In this document: positions 25,418 through 33,176 of the stretch, piece by piece
Position numbering within the stretch: position 1 is the first letter of the stretch
Layout: each line of letters starts with the position of its first letter
Origin: VRUE01 sp963774405
GTDB lineage: Bacteria; Actinomycetota; Thermoleophilia; Solirubrobacterales; 70-9
Length of the DNA stretch: 64,000 nucleotides
NCBI GenBank assembly: GCA_963774405.1
Contig: CAVZEV010000007.1
Coordinates: 124,001-188,000, forward strand
Direction: 5' to 3'
Notes under the pieces: model-generated
What the model was told of the DNA's origin: nothing
The model's database searches: none
What the model saw: only the letters and a program-made list of their open reading frames with translations
Position numbers and translations under genes: made by a program

Positions 25418-26112
25418 GGCCGCAACCTGTAGCCGATGCCCCAGACCGTCTCGATGAAGCGCGGCTCGGCCGGGTCGTCGCCGAGCTTGGCGCGCAGGCG
25501 GCGGACGTGGACGGTGACGGTGCTGGTGTCCTCGAAGAAGAGCTCGCCCCAGACCGCTTCCATCAGCTGGTCGCGCGAGTAGACGCGGCCGGGGTGGGCG
25601 GCGAGGTGGGCGAGCAGGTCGAACTCGCGCATCGTCAGCGAGAGCTCCTCGCCGTCGAGGAAGGCGCTGCGGGTGGCGGGCTCGATCCGCAGCGGGCCGT
25701 GCTCGATCGGCGGCGCCTCCTCGTCGGGCGGCGAGACCCGGCGCAGCACCGCGTCGACCCGGGCAACCAGCTCGGCCGGCGAGAACGGCTTAACGACGTA
25801 GTCGTCGGCGCCCTGGCGCAGGCCGACGAGGCGATCGGACTCCTCGCCGCGAGCGGTCAGCATGATCACCGCGATCCGCTCCCCCGGCTCCTCGTGCAGC
25901 CGCCGCATCACCTCGATCCCGTCGATCCCCGGCAGCATCAGGTCGAGCACGACCAGGTCGGGACGGTGCTCGGCGGCGAGCCGCAATGCCTCGGGCCCGT
26001 CGGCGGCGCGCCAGGTCTCATAGCCGGCCCGCTCCATGTAGCGACCGACGACGTCGAGGATCGTCGGCTCGTCGTCGACGACCAGCACGGTGCCCTTGGC
26101 GGAGTCGGCCAT
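25414..26112 (-). CDS. OmpR-family response regulator
   Basis: 232 residues from ATG at 26112 (an upstream ATG at 26169 would overlap the DipZ-like gene and adds a non-conserved leader). Receiver domain VLVVDDEPTILDVVGRYM, phospho-acceptor LVVLDLMLPGIDG, conserved Thr/Lys (LTARGEE, VVKPFSPAEL); winged-helix DNA-binding domain (LSLTMREFDLLAHLAAHPGRVYSRDQLMEAVWG... VTVHVRRLRAKLGDDP). Co-transcribed with the histidine kinase. It lies 37 bases downstream of the DipZ-like gene, so it may regulate the thiol/metal genes there (inference). Confidence 0.92.
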   Translation of the reverse strand: MADSAKGTVLVVDDEPTILDVVGRYMERAGYETWRAADGPEALRLAAEHRPDLVVLDLMLPGIDGIEVMRRLHEEPGERIAVIMLTARGEESDRLVGLRQGADDYVVKPFSPAELVARVDAVLRRVSPPDEEAPPIEHGPLRIEPATRSAFLDGEELSLTMREFDLLAHLAAHPGRVYSRDQLMEAVWGELFFEDTSTVTVHVRRLRAKLGDDPAEPRFIETVWGIGYRLRP

Positions 26113-26149
26113 CGCCGCGATTGTCGCGCCTGGCCGGGCGGCCTCGCGG

Positions 26150-27907
26150 CTAGCCGAAGGTGAAGGCATAGCCCATCACCCCCGCTTCGGGCTCCAGGCT
26201 GAGGACGTGATGGCCGACCTTGGGCAGGTCGACGAGGCTGTAGAGGCGCTGGCCGCTGACGGTGACGACACCGCCGTGGACGTCGGAGCCGGCCTCGGCG
26301 GCGGAGATCGGGCGCCCGTCGAGCAGCACCCTGACCTTGCGGTCGCGGCCGGGCGAGCCAAGCACGAGGTAGACGCGGCGGGCACCGAAGTTGAGATCGA
26401 GCGAGGCGCCGCGCCCGGCGGTGGCCGAGTCGAGCGCGATGCGCCACTTGCCGTGGTAGGCGAATTCGTTGGCGGGCAGGGACTGCGGCGCGGTGAAGTC
26501 GTGCGTGCCGGGCGAGAGCATCGAGTTGGTGAAGCGTTCGGCGCGGGCGGCGCCGAGGTAGGTCTCCGGCGTGGTCACGGTCGTCGAGGGGGTGACCGCC
26601 TTGACCCGCACGTCCCCGCCCTTGACCGACTTGCCCGCTTCGGCCAATAGCTCGCGGATCACCTTCTCTTTCTCGCCGTATTCGCCCTCGCCGAAGTGCA
26701 CGTAGCGGACCCGGCCCTTGGTGTCGATGAAGTACTCGGCCGGCCAGTACTGGTTGCCGTAGGCGTTCCAGGTCGCCTGTTCGTTGTCCTGGACGACCGG
26801 GTAGCGGATCCCGTTTTCGTCGATCGCCGTCTGCACGTTGCTCGCTTCGCGCTCGAAGGGGAACTCGGGGGTGTGGACGCCGACGATCGTCAGGCCGTCC
26901 TTGCGGTACTTCGCGTCCCAGGCCTTCAGGTAGGGCAGGGTGCGGATGCAGTTGATGCAGCTGTAGGTCCAGAAGTCGACCAGGACGACCCGCCCGCGCA
27001 GCCCGCGCAGGGTGAGCGGTTTGTCGCCGGGCGTGTTGAACCAGCGCTGGTTGTCGACGAATTCCGGCGCCACGCCGAGCACGGGCAGCTTCTTCAGCTT
27101 GCCGTCGGCGGCGGTTTCCGGCGCGGCGCCAGTGGCTTTGCTGCCGACGCCGTGGCCGCCGCCACCGCGGATTTCGGCCAGCGCCGTCTTCGCCGAGGCG
27201 GTGTCCTCGAGCCCCTTGCTCGGGTTGACGAGGAAGCTGGGCAGGCTGCCGGCGATGTGGTTCTGGAAGCGGATGTCGTAGTTGCCGAGCATCGCCAGGG
27301 CGACGACGACCATCACCGCGCCCATCGCGATCTGCAGGCCGACGCCGCGCTGGGCCAGCGGCCGCACCACCTTGCGCCCGCCGAGCATCAGGAAGTAGAG
27401 GACGACGGCCGAGCCGATCCCGTAGCTCAGCGCCACCGCCAGGCGGCCGGTGCTGAAGGACTGCGAGGCCGAGACGGTGATCACCCCGGCCAGGATCGGC
27501 CCGGCGCAGGGCGCGTAGACGAGGCCAAGGCTGGCGCCGACCGCGGTGCCCGACCAGAAGCCGTCCCCTTTGCCCTGGGCGACGCCGGCCCGGCTGGCGA
27601 ACTGGCTCATCCAGGCCTCCAGCCGCGCCGCCAGCTTCGGGATCATCAGCGTGATCCCGAAGCCGAGCAGGACGACGATCGCCAGCTTGCGCAGGAAATC
27701 GTTGGGCAGGCCGAGGGCGGAGATCACGTAGACCAGCGCCACGGTGGCGAAGGTGAAGGAGACCGCCAGCCCGGCGACGATCCCCAGCGGCCGCCGCCGG
27801 CCGCCGGTCGCGCCCGCCGAGAGCGCGATCGGCAGCACCGGCAGCACGCACGGCGAGAGCGCCGTGGCGGCGCCGGCGATGAAGCCAAAGAGAATCAGCA
27901 GTGCCAT
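26150..27907 (-). CDS. dipZ: DipZ-like cytochrome c biogenesis/thioredoxin fusion protein
   Basis: 585 residues. N-terminal CcdA/DsbD-type membrane domain of six or seven helices with LSPCVLPVLPIALSAG and YAPCAGPILAG (one redox Cys each); a linker; thioredoxin domain at about 285-420 with WTYSCINCIRTLPYLK (CINC); C-terminal beta-domain (ANEFAYHGKWRIALDSATAG... VYLVLGSPGRDRKVRVLLDGRPI) as in mycobacterial DipZ (Rv2874). Moves reducing power across the membrane to extracytoplasmic thiols. Followed on the same strand by the two-component system and preceded by the Met/His repeat lipoprotein. Confidence 0.92.
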   Translation of the reverse strand: MALLILFGFIAGAATALSPCVLPVLPIALSAGATGGRRRPLGIVAGLAVSFTFATVALVYVISALGLPNDFLRKLAIVVLLGFGITLMIPKLAARLEAWMSQFASRAGVAQGKGDGFWSGTAVGASLGLVYAPCAGPILAGVITVSASQSFSTGRLAVALSYGIGSAVVLYFLMLGGRKVVRPLAQRGVGLQIAMGAVMVVVALAMLGNYDIRFQNHIAGSLPSFLVNPSKGLEDTASAKTALAEIRGGGGHGVGSKATGAAPETAADGKLKKLPVLGVAPEFVDNQRWFNTPGDKPLTLRGLRGRVVLVDFWTYSCINCIRTLPYLKAWDAKYRKDGLTIVGVHTPEFPFEREASNVQTAIDENGIRYPVVQDNEQATWNAYGNQYWPAEYFIDTKGRVRYVHFGEGEYGEKEKVIRELLAEAGKSVKGGDVRVKAVTPSTTVTTPETYLGAARAERFTNSMLSPGTHDFTAPQSLPANEFAYHGKWRIALDSATAGRGASLDLNFGARRVYLVLGSPGRDRKVRVLLDGRPISAAEAGSDVHGGVVTVSGQRLYSLVDLPKVGHHVLSLEPEAGVMGYAFTFG

Positions 27908-27919
27908 TGGAGCCCCGGC

Positions 27920-28261
27920 TCAGCCTTCCATGTGGTCGCTCGAGGAGCCTTCGTCGTGCATCGCTTCGCCTTCGTGCTTCATGGAATCGCCTTCGTGCTT
28001 CATCGCGTCGCCTTCGTGCTTCATGGCGGCTTCGCCTTCGTCCTTCATCGCATGCCCTTCGTCCTTCATCGCTTCACCCTCATGCTTCATGGCTTCGCCT
28101 TCGTGCTTCATCGCGTCGCCCTCGTGCTTCATCGCGTCCGTCGTCGACCCGCCGGTCGAGCTGGCCGCGTTGGAGTCGCTGCCGCAACCGCCGAAGGCCA
28201 CCGCCCCGCTGACCGCGATCGCCGCCACCGCCGGAATCGCCACTGCCTGCCTCAAACGCAT
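27920..28261 (-). CDS. Lipoprotein of Met/His/Glu seven-residue repeats
   Basis: 113 residues. Signal peptide with lipobox (VAFGGC), a short Ser/Thr spacer, then about nine repeats of the seven-residue unit AMKHEGE (variants AMKDEG, SMKHEG, AMHDEG) ending SSSDHMEG. Each unit offers Met, His and acidic side chains, a composition typical of extracytoplasmic copper (or other metal) binding. It ends 12 bases before the DipZ-like gene on the same strand and is probably co-transcribed with it. No family recognised; repeats like this can change copy number by slippage. Confidence 0.72.
   Translation of the reverse strand: MRLRQAVAIPAVAAIAVSGAVAFGGCGSDSNAASSTGGSTTDAMKHEGDAMKHEGEAMKHEGEAMKDEGHAMKDEGEAAMKHEGDAMKHEGDSMKHEGEAMHDEGSSSDHMEG
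27936..28140. repeat. Tandem 21-base coding repeat
   Basis: About nine copies of a 21-base unit (on the plus strand around CTTCATCGCTTCGCCTTCGTG) coding for the AMKHEGE repeats. Copies differ mainly at synonymous or Glu/Asp/His-switching sites, so this is a tandem coding repeat, not a CRISPR array (no spacers). Confidence 0.85.
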
Positions 28262-28366
28262 TCGCCGCTCCTTCTTAGAAGTGCCATTGAGGGCCACCGT
28301 AGGAAGCAAATGTGACGAGAAGAGAAACTCGGCTCGGCTGCCGATCGAGCGACTACGCTCGTCCAC

Positions 28367-29221
28367 ATGCGCAGGCCCGTCTTCTCCTTGCTCGCCGCAG
28401 CTCTCCTGATCGGCGCCCTGCCGGCGACCGGCGTCGCAACCGCCACGCTCCACCGTCCCGTGCCGAGGATCCTCAGCGCCTCGTGGGGCACCGACAACGC
28501 GGTCGGCTGCCCCAGCGGGGCGAAAGGCCTCGACAACATCCCGGTCACCTTCAACTGGTTCATCCGCCGCGCCTCGATCCAGGCCGGCGACTTCCGGATC
28601 GTGCGCAGCGACGGCAGCACCGCGACTCCCACCTGCGCCCTCCAGTTCCCGCCCAACGAGTCCGACGAGGCGCAGACGGTGAACCTGATCGGCGACTTCG
28701 GCGACTCGGTCAACGGCCCGACGCCGGTCGCGATCCGGGTCGTCGGGCCGCTGCAGGGCAAGACTCCGGGAGCGACGCGGTGGCGACGGATCCCGCCCCT
28801 GCCGAAGGTCAACGTGGACCCGCTTTCCGGCGGCCCCTACATCGTCGATGCCTGGACGCTGACGCCCGCGATCTACCGCGGCGACCGCAACCGCTGCACG
28901 GTCGGCAGGAGCTTCGTCCGCGTGATGTGGTCCAACGGCCTCACGGCCTACCCCACCGGCGCCGAGGTCGGCGCCCCCGTCGTCGCCTCCTACCGAGCCA
29001 TCTACAGGCTGCCGAACGGCAAGACCATCGCCGTCGCCCCGCTCGAAGTCGCCGACCTCCACGATCACCCGAGCGCGGCCAACGCCGACAACATGCACGA
29101 CCTCTGCCTGCCCCGCCTCCCCCACGGCGCCAAGCTCACGGGCGTGACGATCGGCGCCGGCCTGATCCAGGATCCCAATGGCGACCCGAACGCTGCCCAG
29201 AACTTCCGCGTAAAGCCTTAA
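28367..29221 (+). CDS. Secreted protein of unknown function
   Basis: 284 residues. Signal peptide (SLLAAALLIGALPATGVATA) then a globular, beta-rich protein with four cysteines (VGCPSG, PTCALQ, NRCTVG, DLCLPR) and VADLHDHPSAANADNMHDLC near the C-terminus, a His-rich segment that could bind metal. Not recognised. Stands alone, divergent from the Met/His repeat lipoprotein; the 105 bases between them must hold both promoters. Confidence 0.7.
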   Translation: MRRPVFSLLAAALLIGALPATGVATATLHRPVPRILSASWGTDNAVGCPSGAKGLDNIPVTFNWFIRRASIQAGDFRIVRSDGSTATPTCALQFPPNESDEAQTVNLIGDFGDSVNGPTPVAIRVVGPLQGKTPGATRWRRIPPLPKVNVDPLSGGPYIVDAWTLTPAIYRGDRNRCTVGRSFVRVMWSNGLTAYPTGAEVGAPVVASYRAIYRLPNGKTIAVAPLEVADLHDHPSAANADNMHDLCLPRLPHGAKLTGVTIGAGLIQDPNGDPNAAQNFRVKP

Positions 29222-29253
29222 CGGGACGCCGTTATGACTGCTAAATACCCCCC

Positions 29254-30258
29254 ATGGCAGGGGAGCCTGACGGGACGCTCGTTGACTGGGGCGACATCGC
29301 CACCGCGCATAAGTGGGACACCCTGCTGCTCGGCAACGGGATGAGCATCAACATCTGGGAGCCGTTTGGGTACCGGAAGTTGTACGACCGCGCAAGATCC
29401 GGCGATCTCTCGAGCCAGGATTTGAAGCTTTTCTCGTCCACCCCGAACTTCGAGCGGGTGCTCGCCGATCTTCTAACCGCGATCAGGGTCAACGGCGCCA
29501 TCGACCTCGACACGAAGCCCCTGCTGGAGCGATATCGGAACATCCAACTTGCGCTGGTCCACGCCGTGCGAGAGGTCCACCTGAAGCTCAATCGCGTTCC
29601 TCTCGCGACCCGCAAAGTCATCAGCGACACGATGGAGCAGTTCGAGTGGGTCTTCACCACGAGCTACGACCTGCTCGTCTACTGGGCAATGGCGGCGGGT
29701 GGATTCGAGCCATTCATGGACCACTTCCGCTACCGAGGTCGCTGTGAGTTCGACCCCGCCAAGGCGAACGTCCCTGCCAACCGGATTCCGGTCTACTTCC
29801 TCCACGGGGCGCTTCATCTTGTCGCCGGCAGCTCTGGCGCCACCTGGAAGCTGAGGCAAACCGATCTCGACACGATCCTCGACCAATTTGGAAAGCCGAT
29901 TACGGGGGATCCCGGGGCGCGCCCCCTCCTCGTCACCGAGGGATCTGCCGCCGACAAGCTGGCCGCGATCGAGGACAATGCCTATCTCTCACACGCCCTC
30001 GAGCGACTGAGGGGACGCGCCCTTCCCCTTGTCGTATTCGGCAGCAGCCTGAGCGAGACCGACTCTCACCTGGCCGAGGCTTTGAGCGAGAATCCCGGCC
30101 GACCGGTTGCTATCTCGATGCTTCCCGCGCCCAAGAAAGAGCTCTTGGCGAGACAAGTCGACATCTCAGGGCGCCTCGAGGCGAGCTCCCTGCTCTTCTT
30201 CGACGCGACTTCGCACCCGCTGGGCAATCCCGCCCTGGCGGTTGCCGGAGCTCCTTAG
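29254..30258 (+). CDS. DUF4917 (SIR2-like) protein
   Basis: 334 residues. Begins with a Rossmann-like NAD-binding pattern (WDTLLLGNGMSINIWEPFGY), then PNFERVLADLLTA, FEWVFTTSYDLLVYWAMA, VYFLHGALHLV, LPLVVFGSSLSETDSHLAEAL: matches the DUF4917 family, related to SIR2-fold enzymes. Relatives of this fold include NAD-consuming anti-phage effectors, so a defence role is possible but there is no partner effector or sensor gene beside it. Sits between an unknown secreted protein and tRNA genes. Confidence 0.75.
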   Translation: MAGEPDGTLVDWGDIATAHKWDTLLLGNGMSINIWEPFGYRKLYDRARSGDLSSQDLKLFSSTPNFERVLADLLTAIRVNGAIDLDTKPLLERYRNIQLALVHAVREVHLKLNRVPLATRKVISDTMEQFEWVFTTSYDLLVYWAMAAGGFEPFMDHFRYRGRCEFDPAKANVPANRIPVYFLHGALHLVAGSSGATWKLRQTDLDTILDQFGKPITGDPGARPLLVTEGSAADKLAAIEDNAYLSHALERLRGRALPLVVFGSSLSETDSHLAEALSENPGRPVAISMLPAPKKELLARQVDISGRLEASSLLFFDATSHPLGNPALAVAGAP

Positions 30259-30260
30259 GG

Positions 30261-30491
30261 CTACGCCGCGGCCCGCTTCCGTGACCGCGAAACCTTGCTC
30301 GCATCGACGACCTTGCCGGTGCGATTGAGAATCCGTATCTCGCCTCCACCTTCCTGGCGAATCAGCTCTCGCGCGGTTTCGACGGCATCGGCCTTCGTGG
30401 CGCCGTGTGCGGTCGCACGTCGATGGCCCTCCCTGACAACATCCCAGCCTCTTCCGCTGGGGGCCTTCTTTACGTAGCGCGTCGTTTTCAT
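30261..30491 (-). CDS. DUF2188 small protein
   Basis: 76 residues. KTTRYVKKAPSGRGWDVVREGHRRATAHGATKADAVETARELIRQEGGGEIRILNRTGKV matches the DUF2188 pattern (W-x-V, x-A-x-x-A, E-x-x-I-x-N-x-x-G-x-I). Small basic cytoplasmic protein of unknown role. Convergent with the DUF4917 gene, 2 bases apart. Confidence 0.75.
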   Translation of the reverse strand: MKTTRYVKKAPSGRGWDVVREGHRRATAHGATKADAVETARELIRQEGGGEIRILNRTGKVVDASKVSRSRKRAAA

Positions 30492-30564
30492 CCGGGTCTC
30501 CTCGTGGCCATCTTCTGCGCTGACCTTACGTTAGCCGTCGGCGGATCCATCAGGCGATCGCGAG

Positions 30565-30636
30565 CGGGGGAGCCGGGATTCGAACCCGGATTCACGGTTT
30601 TGGAGACCGTGCGCATAGCCGTTAACTCACTCCCCC
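30565..30636 (-). tRNA. tRNA-Trp (CCA), with a weak D-arm
   Basis: On the minus strand: seven-pair acceptor stem GGGGGAG/CTCCCCC, anticodon stem ACGGT/ACCGT with loop CTCCAAA (anticodon CCA), T-arm CCGGG-TTCGAAT-CCCGG and discriminator G73, as expected for bacterial tRNA-Trp. The D-region (AGTT-AACGGCTA-TGCG) pairs poorly: only about two of four positions match. No CCA encoded. Either an unusual tRNA-Trp or a decaying copy. Confidence 0.75.
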
Positions 30637-30691
30637 GGGGGGCGGCGAAGTCTACGACTCTGCCATCTGAGAGTACTGCGAACATACGTTC

Positions 30692-31453
30692 GTGTCTTTC
30701 GAACGAACAGGCGCCGACATCGAAGCGGTCTCGAAGCTTCTCGGCACCGGCCTCAGCGACCATGAGATTGGGCGCCAAACTGGCGTGAGCCGAAGTTCGG
30801 TCCAGCGCTGGCGCACGCGCGGGGTATCTGGACGTGATTGCAGCAACCCGGGAGCATGGATGCCCTTCGATCCGGGGAGCTACTGCTACCTGCTGGGCAT
30901 CTATCTGGGCGATGGCTATCTAGCCCACCCATCCCCTCAATCTACGGTGCTCGAAATCTCTCTCGATCCCAAGTATCCGGGCATCATCGAAGAGTGCTCG
31001 GTAGCCGTCTGGCGGGTTGCCGGCGTCGCGGCTCGGACCTCTCGACAGCGGACGCAAAAAGGTGAAGGAATCCGCCTTGCCGCGACAAGCGCCCGGTGGG
31101 CAGCGCTCTTTCCCCAGCATGGACCCGGGAGAAAGCATCAGCGGCCGATCCGACTTGTCAGTTGGCAGCAAGCCATCGTCGATCGTTTCCCCGAGCAGCT
31201 CCTCCGCGGCCTCGTCCACTCAGACGGCTCCCGTGTTCTCAACCGATTCAAAGTCCGACTTGGCTCGGGGCAACGCGAATACGCCTATCCCCGCTACTTC
31301 TTCACGAATCTCTCCGACGACATTCGGGGCTTGTTCTGTGACAGCTGCAAACAGCTTGGGATCCGCTGCACGCAATCGAGCCACAAGAACATCTCCGTCG
31401 CGGACCGCAAGAGCGTTGCGCTCCTGGACGACTTCGTGGGTCCGAAGAGATAA
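30692..31453 (+). CDS. HTH-LAGLIDADG homing-endonuclease-like protein
   Basis: 253 residues from GTG at 30692. N-terminal helix-turn-helix (LSDHEIGRQTGVSRSSVQRWRTRG), then a LAGLIDADG-type domain with two motif helices: LLGIYLGDGY (about 67-76) and LLRGLVHSDG (about 170-179), each with the acidic residue that binds Mg2+. Ends ALLDDFVGPKR. Free-standing: there is no intron or intein host around it. The gene is wedged between tRNA-Trp and tRNA-Leu(UAG), its stop one base from the latter's 3' end. A dead paralogue lies beside the third tRNA (32358-33152). Either a tRNA-associated selfish nuclease or a tamed DNA-binding protein. Confidence 0.78.
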   Translation: MSFERTGADIEAVSKLLGTGLSDHEIGRQTGVSRSSVQRWRTRGVSGRDCSNPGAWMPFDPGSYCYLLGIYLGDGYLAHPSPQSTVLEISLDPKYPGIIEECSVAVWRVAGVAARTSRQRTQKGEGIRLAATSARWAALFPQHGPGRKHQRPIRLVSWQQAIVDRFPEQLLRGLVHSDGSRVLNRFKVRLGSGQREYAYPRYFFTNLSDDIRGLFCDSCKQLGIRCTQSSHKNISVADRKSVALLDDFVGPKR

Positions 31454-31454
31454 G

Positions 31455-31538
31455 TGCGGGCGGAGGGACTTGAACCCCCACGGGCCGAAGCCCACCAGGC
31501 CCTAAACCTGGCGCGTATGCCAATTCCGCCACGCCCGC
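31455..31538 (-). tRNA. tRNA-Leu (UAG)
   Basis: 84 bases on the minus strand. Acceptor GCGGGCG/CGCCCGC, D-arm with GGAATTGGCA, anticodon stem CCAGG/CCTGG with loop TTTAGGG (anticodon TAG), long variable arm (class II, TGGGCTTCGGCCC), T-loop TTCAAGT, discriminator A. No encoded CCA. Confidence 0.95.
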
Positions 31539-31597
31539 GTGGCACCCGGACGTTCCGGGCTTAACGCGCGACCAATGCTGCGTCGCTCCTAGATTCT

Positions 31598-32140
31598 ATG
31601 ATCGTTCGCGTGGCGGTAGGAGAGGTCAGGCCGGGCTACGAACTGTGGCGGCCGAATCGGGAAAAGGCCGGGTCGGTGACGACCAAGTTCGTGCTGGTCT
31701 TTTTGCTTGCCGCGACGGCCGCGCTCGCGGCCCTGATCGCGATCACCGGCTTCTCGCTGATGACCGGCGGCAGCGGCATGGCGGTCGCCAGCCTGATCTA
31801 CGCCGCCCTCTACGCCTTCTTCGCCTTCCTCGTCTTGCGCTGGAGCCGCGGCATCCTGCCGGTCGCCGCCGCGCTCTCGATGATCCTGGCGATCCTCTGC
31901 GCGGTCGGCGCCAACAGCTGGTTCGCCCGCGACAAGGCCGGTTTCGACGAAGGGCTGCTGCCCTCCCCGGTGATCGGCACGCTGGTGATCATCCTCGCCC
32001 TGCTGCAGCTGGTCCTGATCGCCGTCGCCCTCTACGGCTTCAACCAGAACTGGCACGTCGAGGAGGAGCGCCCGATCGGCTACGGCGAGGACTACGGCGC
32101 CGGCGCCTCGCCCGACGACGGCGCCCCTCTGCCTGCGTAG
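31598..32140 (+). CDS. Four-helix membrane protein of unknown function
   Basis: 180 residues (or 154 from a GTG at 31676, which gives MTTKFVLVFLLAAT and may be the true start). Four hydrophobic segments (FVLVFLLAATAALAALIAITGF, ASLIYAALYAFFAFLVL, ILPVAAALSMILAILCAVG, VIGTLVIILALLQLVLIAVALYGF) and an acidic C-terminus (WHVEEERPIGYGEDYGAG). Not recognised. Single gene between two tRNAs. Confidence 0.7.
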   Translation: MIVRVAVGEVRPGYELWRPNREKAGSVTTKFVLVFLLAATAALAALIAITGFSLMTGGSGMAVASLIYAALYAFFAFLVLRWSRGILPVAAALSMILAILCAVGANSWFARDKAGFDEGLLPSPVIGTLVIILALLQLVLIAVALYGFNQNWHVEEERPIGYGEDYGAGASPDDGAPLPA

Positions 32141-32253
32141 CGACGGCCCGTTAAGGGCCTGTGCCGACTCTGTAGCGACTCTCCCTCAAAGCGCGCGGTT
32201 CACGCATTGGTAGCCGGTGCTCGGCCTAGCTTTGGCCCTAGAATGGTTGACAA

Positions 32254-32338
32254 GCGGCGGTGTCCAAACTCGGCAAAGGAGGCGGTCTCAAAAGCCGCTG
32301 CGCGCAAGCGCTTGTGGGTTCGAGTCCCACCCGCCGCA
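32254..32338 (+). tRNA. tRNA-Leu (CAA)
   Basis: 85 bases. Acceptor GCGGCGG/CCGCCGC with discriminator A, anticodon stem GCGGT/GCCGC with loop CTCAAAA (anticodon CAA), long variable arm TGCGCGCAAGCGCT, T-loop TTCGAGT. Class II leucine tRNA. A dead LAGLIDADG gene starts 20 bases downstream. Confidence 0.95.
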
Positions 32339-32357
32339 TCCGCCGCCGAGGCGAGAC

Positions 32358-33152
32358 GTGAAGTCCGCCGAGCAAGTCGAACGTGCTCTCAGGCTTTCGG
32401 ACGCGGGCTAGAACAACGGCCAGATCTCGCGCGAGATCGGAGTCAACCGCAGGACGATCAGCGACTGGGTCAGAGGCCGAACTCGACATCGGCGTCCAGT
32501 GTCCTCATACCGAGATCCACGACGACGCGAGGCCGTGACCTGCCCGCGATGTCCGGGCTGGGTTGAGTTCCTGCCTGGAATAACGGCGCACGCCTACGCG
32601 TATCTCCTCGGTCTCTACTTGGGTGACGGCCCGCTCTCCAGACACCCTCGCGATGTCTTTCGCCTATGAATCTTTCTCGACCGCGCCTATCCATTGATCG
32701 TGGCCGAGACCCGAGCCGCGTTGGGCATCGTCCTTCCGGCCAGCGCGGTGAATGTACTCAGCCACAAGACCCAGAACATGGAGGAAGTGAGCTCATTCTC
32801 AAAGCACTGGCCGCACCTCTTCCCCCAGCACGGCCCCGGCGTCAAGCACGAACGTGAAATCGCGCTCGAGCCCTGGCAGCAGCTGATCGCTGATCGCTAT
32901 CCCGGCCGGCTGCTGCGCGGCCTGGTCCACTCCGACGGCTGCCAAGTCACGAACGTGATCCACCACCCGAAGAAGACCTACGCCTATCCGCGCTATTTCT
33001 TCTCCAACCACTCGCTCGATATCCAGGGGATCTTCTGTGAGGCCTGCGACCGACTCGGGGTCGAGTGGCGCCAGGATGGGCCGTGGAACATCTCGGTCGC
33101 CCGGCGGGACTCGGTCGCGATCCTCGACCGCCACATCGGGCCAAAGCGCTAA
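32358..33152 (+). pseudogene. Dead paralogue of the HTH-LAGLIDADG gene
   Basis: In one frame from GTG at 32358: an HTH region (NNGQISREIGVNRRTISDWVRG), CPRC, LLGLYLGDG (first LAGLIDADG helix) and, further on, FPQHGPGVKHERE, LLRGLVHSDGCQV (second helix), YAYPRYFFSN, ending ILDRHIGPKR. It aligns along its length with the intact gene at 30692-31453. Two in-frame stops break it: TAG at 32409-32411 and TGA at 32667-32669. Unlike other breaks in this window these are substitutions, not indels, so true decay is more likely than assembly error. Begins 20 bases after tRNA-Leu(CAA). Confidence 0.78.
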
Positions 33153-33176
33153 GCGGAGATAGACTGCCGCGCCGGG

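Noticed and set aside
26112..26169. Start at 26169 for the response regulator
   Set aside because: It overlaps the DipZ-like gene and adds residues before the normal receiver start (VLVVDDEP).
27936..28140. Regular repeats that might be a CRISPR array
   Set aside because: The 21-base units are contiguous, in frame and code AMKHEGE; there are no unique spacers.
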